13,661 nucleotides of DNA from NCBI GenBank assembly GCA_002470925.1, contig DKOX01000056.1:1-13661 (forward strand), read 5' to 3'. How positions within the stretch are numbered: the first letter of the stretch is position 1; every line of letters starts with the position of its first letter. Positions 6,988 to 13,661 of the stretch are shown here, in pieces. Source of the stretch: Opitutia bacterium UBA7350 (GTDB taxonomy: Bacteria > Verrucomicrobiota > Verrucomicrobiia > Opitutales > Coraliomargaritaceae). Made by a program: the position numbers and the translations under genes. Below the pieces are notes generated by a model. It saw nothing but the letters and a program-made list of their open reading frames with translations, did not search any database and was not told the DNA's origin.

Positions 6988-7402
6988 AGATGTAATACAT
7001 CTCACCCGGATCGTTCACGATGAACGCCTCCAGGGTGTAGCTGTCCAACTGCTTGCGCATCTCTGCGCCGATCGCAGACCATATTTCACCCACCCGTTCG
7101 CCCGAGTGGCCGCCATTCGCGAAATTGGATTCCAGTAACTCCGGGTCCAGAGCCTGCACAATCTCACTCAAAAGAATGCGTTCCGGAGCACGCGACAAAG
7201 CGTAACCACCTTGTTTTCCGCGCTTGCTGAGGATCAAGCCCGCAGTGCGCAGTTCATTCAAAATCTGTACCAAATAATTAGCTGGAACGTCCTCTGCCTC
7301 CGCGAGCGTCTCAACATGCGCCATCGATCCCTGGCCATGCGTACGCCCTAATTGTGCCATGACCCGACAGGCATATTCCAGTTTATTTGAGACTTTCACC
7401 AA
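6986..7402 (-). CDS. Rrf2-family transcriptional regulator (CymR-like, no Fe-S cysteines)
   Basis: 138-residue DNA-binding regulator. The N-terminal winged helix-turn-helix is typical of Rrf2: SNKLEYACRVMAQL at 5-18, the recognition region VPANYLVQILNELRTAGLI at 39-57, and the wing SKRGKQGGYALSRAPERI at 59-76. The segment where IscR, NsrR and RirA carry three cluster-binding cysteines (about 88-108 here) has none; the only cysteine is C12. The tail LDSYTLEAF...GEMYYI resembles the CymR end (LDSTTLEDL...MFYI as I recall it), so a role in cysteine or sulfur control is an inference. The start is not ATG: TTG at 7402 directly followed by GTG at 7399; either would serve, and N-termini of homologues (MxxSxKxEYA) suit both. 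A perfect palindrome 24 bases upstream suggests autoregulation. The stop lies 22 bases from the convergent permease gene. Confidence 0.9.
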   Translation of the reverse strand: MVKVSNKLEYACRVMAQLGRTHGQGSMAHVETLAEAEDVPANYLVQILNELRTAGLILSKRGKQGGYALSRAPERILLSEIVQALDPELLESNFANGGHSGERVGEIWSAIGAEMRKQLDSYTLEAFIVNDPGEMYYI

Positions 7403-7425
7403 GGCAAAACCTACTATTTTGACTC

Positions 7426-7441
7426 AATAAGTAAACTTATT
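7426..7441. promoter_or_regulatory. Perfect palindrome, candidate Rrf2 operator
   Basis: AATAAGT-AA-ACTTATT is a perfect inverted repeat with 7-base arms and a 2-base centre. Its near edge is 24 bases upstream of the TTG start of the Rrf2 gene, in the position where promoter or operator would be expected. Rrf2 proteins bind as dimers to AT-rich dyads of about this size and often repress their own genes, so an autoregulatory operator is the simplest reading. That it binds this Rrf2 protein is inferred. Confidence 0.5.
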
Positions 7442-7483
7442 TTTCCAAGACCCCAAAATAAGGAAAAAATAAACCATAAGTCA

Positions 7484-7514
7484 TTGATAAAAAGAGTGAT
7501 AAAACATACATAAA
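7484..7514 (+). promoter_or_regulatory. Candidate gyrB promoter
   Basis: TTGATA at 7484-7489 is a five-of-six match to the -35 box. Possible -10 boxes are TACATA at 7507-7512 (17-base spacer, three of six) or CATAAA at 7509-7514 (19-base spacer, four of six). Transcription would begin near 7520, giving a leader of about 60 bases that starts at the hairpin. A poor -10 is compatible with supercoiling-sensitive gyrase promoters, but this is inference. Confidence 0.35.
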
Positions 7515-7520
7515 AAATGC

Positions 7521-7544
7521 AAAAAGAGGCCACTTTTTAGTGGC
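7521..7544. promoter_or_regulatory. Two mutually exclusive hairpins in the gyrB leader
   Basis: GCCACT-TTTT-AGTGGC (7529-7544) is a perfect six-pair stem with a four-base loop. It overlaps a dyad at 7521-7538, AAAAAGAGG/CCACTTTTT, which is symmetric except for one pair. The two cannot form together in RNA. Read on the minus strand, the GCCACT stem is followed by CTCTTTTT and further T-tracts, so it could act as an intrinsic terminator for antisense transcription out of gyrB. On the plus strand no T-run follows, so it is not a terminator for gyrB. Confidence 0.45.
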
Positions 7545-7578
7545 ATCACCGCAAAAGCTTCCATAGTTTTTCTAACTT

Positions 7579-10119
<2,541 letters not shown>

Positions 10120-10157
10120 AAGCCCCGCGTATTTCACGATTTAACGCCTTTTATTAA

Positions 10158-12656
<2,499 letters not shown>

Positions 12657-12669
12657 CCGCTGAATCCGC

Positions 12670-13263
12670 ATGCCCAAAAAGGAACGAAGCGAAGCCAAAG
12701 TCCCGATCACCCCGCCCGAACAATGGGTGGAGCAATACGGTGACTATCTCTATGGCTTCGCAATGTCCCGTTTGCGCAACCCCGAGGCCGCGCAGGATTG
12801 CGTGCAAGACACCCTCCTCGCCGGCATTAAGGCCCTCGACCGTTTCGACGGCAGTCGCGATATCAAATTCTGGCTGCGCGGTATCATGCGCAACAAAATC
12901 GTCGACCAGATCCGGCGCTCCATCAAAGAAAACAAGGTCGATATTGAGGCAGAGGACGAAGCGCTCCTCGAAAGCTTCTGGTTCAAATACAGCGGGATCG
13001 CCACCACCAATCCCGACCCCTGGCAGTTCAACCCGCGTAAATATTACGACAATACTGAATTTTGGAAGGTTTTTGAAACCTGCATTGACGAAGTCAAGGA
13101 ACCGGCACGACAGGCATTTATCCTCCGCGTTCTGGAAGATCAAACTACGGAAGAAGTCTGTAAGGTTTTAGACATCACACCGAATTACTTATGGGTATTG
13201 CTCCATCGGGCTCGGCAACAACTCAAGGTGTCACTGGAAGCCCGGTGGAAAGACTCCAAATAA
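12670..13263 (+). CDS. ECF-type sigma-70 family RNA polymerase sigma factor
   Basis: 197 residues. Region 2 spans about 18-84: LYGFAMSRLRNPEAAQDCVQ (core-binding helix and the DxxQD-like DCVQDT) followed by FWLRGIMRNKIVDQIRR (66-82, -10 recognition). Region 4 spans about 131-188: EEVCKVLDITPNYLWVLLHR (161-180) is the helix-turn-helix for the -35 element, ending ARQQLK. There is no region 1 or 3, so it is an ECF factor. The linker is long (about 84-130) with NPDPWQFNPRKYYDNTEFWKV (112-132), a pattern seen in ECF factors paired with small zinc-finger proteins. It would redirect RNA polymerase to an unknown regulon. It starts 13 bases after gyrA and 12 bases before the putative anti-sigma gene, which points to one transcription unit. 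No Shine-Dalgarno motif is seen. Target promoters cannot be deduced here. Confidence 0.93.
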   Translation: MPKKERSEAKVPITPPEQWVEQYGDYLYGFAMSRLRNPEAAQDCVQDTLLAGIKALDRFDGSRDIKFWLRGIMRNKIVDQIRRSIKENKVDIEAEDEALLESFWFKYSGIATTNPDPWQFNPRKYYDNTEFWKVFETCIDEVKEPARQAFILRVLEDQTTEEVCKVLDITPNYLWVLLHRARQQLKVSLEARWKDSK

Positions 13264-13275
13264 CACACTCCATCC

Positions 13276-13536
13276 ATGTTTACCTGCAAACAAGTCTCCA
13301 AGGCGCTTCACGAAGAAGACTATAGCCAAATGTCGCCCCTCCGGCGTTTTTTCCTGCGGCTTCACCTCCGACTCTGTGTCGTTTGCGGTAAATACAATAA
13401 ACAGGTTATCGAGAGTCAGGATATGTGCACTTGCTACAAGCAGCATGAGGCTGAAAACGAGGCGGATCGCCCGAAATTGGATCTTTCCCAAAAGGAAGCG
13501 CTCAAAGAATTGCTTGCTGATAAAATTGCGAAATAG
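13276..13536 (+). CDS. Soluble zinc-type (ZAS / zf-HC2-like) putative anti-sigma factor
   Basis: 86 residues with the zinc-binding anti-sigma pattern C4...H30-x3-C34-x2-C37, set in MFTCKQVSKAL and RLHLRLCVVCGKY. In this family the His and Cys ligands hold zinc in a short helical domain that clamps the cognate sigma factor. The segment PLRRFFLRLHLRL (21-33) matches the conserved arginine/leucine-rich helix before the HxxxCxxC. There is no membrane segment, so the protein should be cytoplasmic. An extra C51-x-C53 pair (MCTCYKQHE) lies beyond the core. The C-terminal third (58-86) is charged and lacks a recognised domain. Its place 12 bases after an ECF sigma gene is the strongest support for the anti-sigma role. 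Whether it senses redox, as RsrA does with a similar core, is inference. Confidence 0.82.
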   Translation: MFTCKQVSKALHEEDYSQMSPLRRFFLRLHLRLCVVCGKYNKQVIESQDMCTCYKQHEAENEADRPKLDLSQKEALKELLADKIAK

Positions 13537-13626
13537 AACTCTGCTTGCCTTTTATTGAAGCGTTGACAAGCGCAGTCCCGCACGCTCATATCTATCACAG
13601 TCAAACTTGCGGCATCACGTCCCTAC
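13537..13626 (+). promoter_or_regulatory. Intergenic promoter region before the last, cut gene
   Basis: A perfect -35 box TTGACA lies at 13563-13568 within the same 13-base string found before the lipoprotein gene. Candidate -10 sequences are poor: TCATAT at 13586-13591 (17-base spacer) or TATCTA at 13589-13594 (20-base spacer). CTGCTTG at 13541-13547 can pair with CAAGCGCAG at 13567-13575 with a two-base bulge, but the loop is long and no T-run follows, so it is not a convincing terminator for the anti-sigma gene. Confidence 0.4.
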
Positions 13627-13661
13627 ATGGAATTCGACGTACTTGGATCGTCATTGAAACC
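13627..13661 (+). CDS. Start of a gene cut by the window end (unidentified)
   Basis: An ATG at 13627 opens a frame (MEFDVLGSSLK) that runs to the window end without a stop. The promoter-like sequence 59-64 bases upstream supports a gene start here. Eleven residues are too few to identify the product, and the frame could also be chance. As at other starts in the window, no Shine-Dalgarno motif precedes it. Confidence 0.4.
   Translation, partial: MEFDVLGSSLK

Larger units (their letters stand above)
7403..7578. promoter_or_regulatory. AT-rich divergent control region between the Rrf2 gene and gyrB
   Basis: These 176 bases are much richer in A and T than the genes on both sides. They hold, left to right: a palindrome near the Rrf2 start (7426-7441), a series of A-tracts (7455-7458, 7464-7469, 7489-7493, 7501-7504, 7512-7517, 7521-7525), two copies of TGATAAAA (7485-7492 and 7497-7504), a candidate gyrB promoter and a hairpin in the gyrB leader. 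No open reading frame of interest and no complete DnaA box is seen. Confidence 0.6.

Noticed and set aside
5137..7005. Long open frame antisense to the permease gene (622 codons)
   Set aside because: Its translation is a low-complexity mix of H, D, E and G without domain character. It mirrors the codon bias of the plus-strand gene, which has clear family motifs.
7403..7578. Possible replication origin near gyrB
   Set aside because: The region is AT-rich, but only TTATC cores are present, with no full DnaA box, and dnaA, dnaN and recF are not in the window.
13541..13575. Possible terminator after the anti-sigma gene
   Set aside because: The stem needs a bulge and a 19-base loop, is not followed by T residues, and overlaps the TTGACA box of the next gene.

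Overview
The window reads as a chromosomal segment of a Gram-negative bacterium. The style of GyrB, GyrA, the ECF sigma factor and the Gre-like protein, the roughly 60% GC coding sequence and the near absence of Shine-Dalgarno motifs suggest the phylum Verrucomicrobiota, probably class Opitutia. This placement is an inference from recall of protein families, not from a search. The window is mostly housekeeping: I find no mobile element, CRISPR array, rRNA or tRNA.

Layout: (1) Positions 1-248 hold the 3' part of an AT-rich gene (about 33% GC) for an unknown small protein. (2) 249-424 is a non-coding convergent junction. (3) 425-1876 (minus) encodes an isochorismate synthase (MenF), divergent from (4) a UvrD/Rep-type helicase at 1981-3978 (plus). 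(5) 4030-4527 (plus) is a small lipoprotein, convergent with (6) a GreA/GreB-like protein at 4536-5006 (minus). (7) 5146-6963 (plus) is an SLC13-type anion permease with two RCK_C (TrkA-C) domains, convergent with (8) an Rrf2 regulator at 6986-7402 (minus). (9) 7403-7578 is an AT-rich divergent control region with a perfect palindrome, A-tracts and a leader hairpin. (10) gyrB (7579-10119), gyrA (10158-12656), an ECF sigma factor (12670-13263) and a soluble zinc-type anti-sigma factor (13276-13536) all lie on the plus strand with gaps of 38, 13 and 12 bases. (11) 13537-13626 looks like a promoter region for a gene starting at about 13627 and cut by the window end.

How the genes fit together: gyrB and gyrA make both subunits of DNA gyrase. 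The sigma/anti-sigma pair behind them is a classic regulatory pair, and the tight spacing makes a four-gene transcription unit plausible, which would couple gyrase expression to an ECF stress circuit. The Rrf2 regulator has no Fe-S cysteine triad and has a CymR-like C-terminus; with the neighbouring sulfate-transporter-like permease this hints at sulfur or cysteine control. MenF makes isochorismate, most likely for menaquinone, but no other men gene is visible. The rest are single genes with their own promoters. The points most worth a second look are the gyrBA-sigma-anti-sigma arrangement, the control region at 7403-7578, the overlapping inverted repeats before the helicase, and the lack of Shine-Dalgarno motifs.
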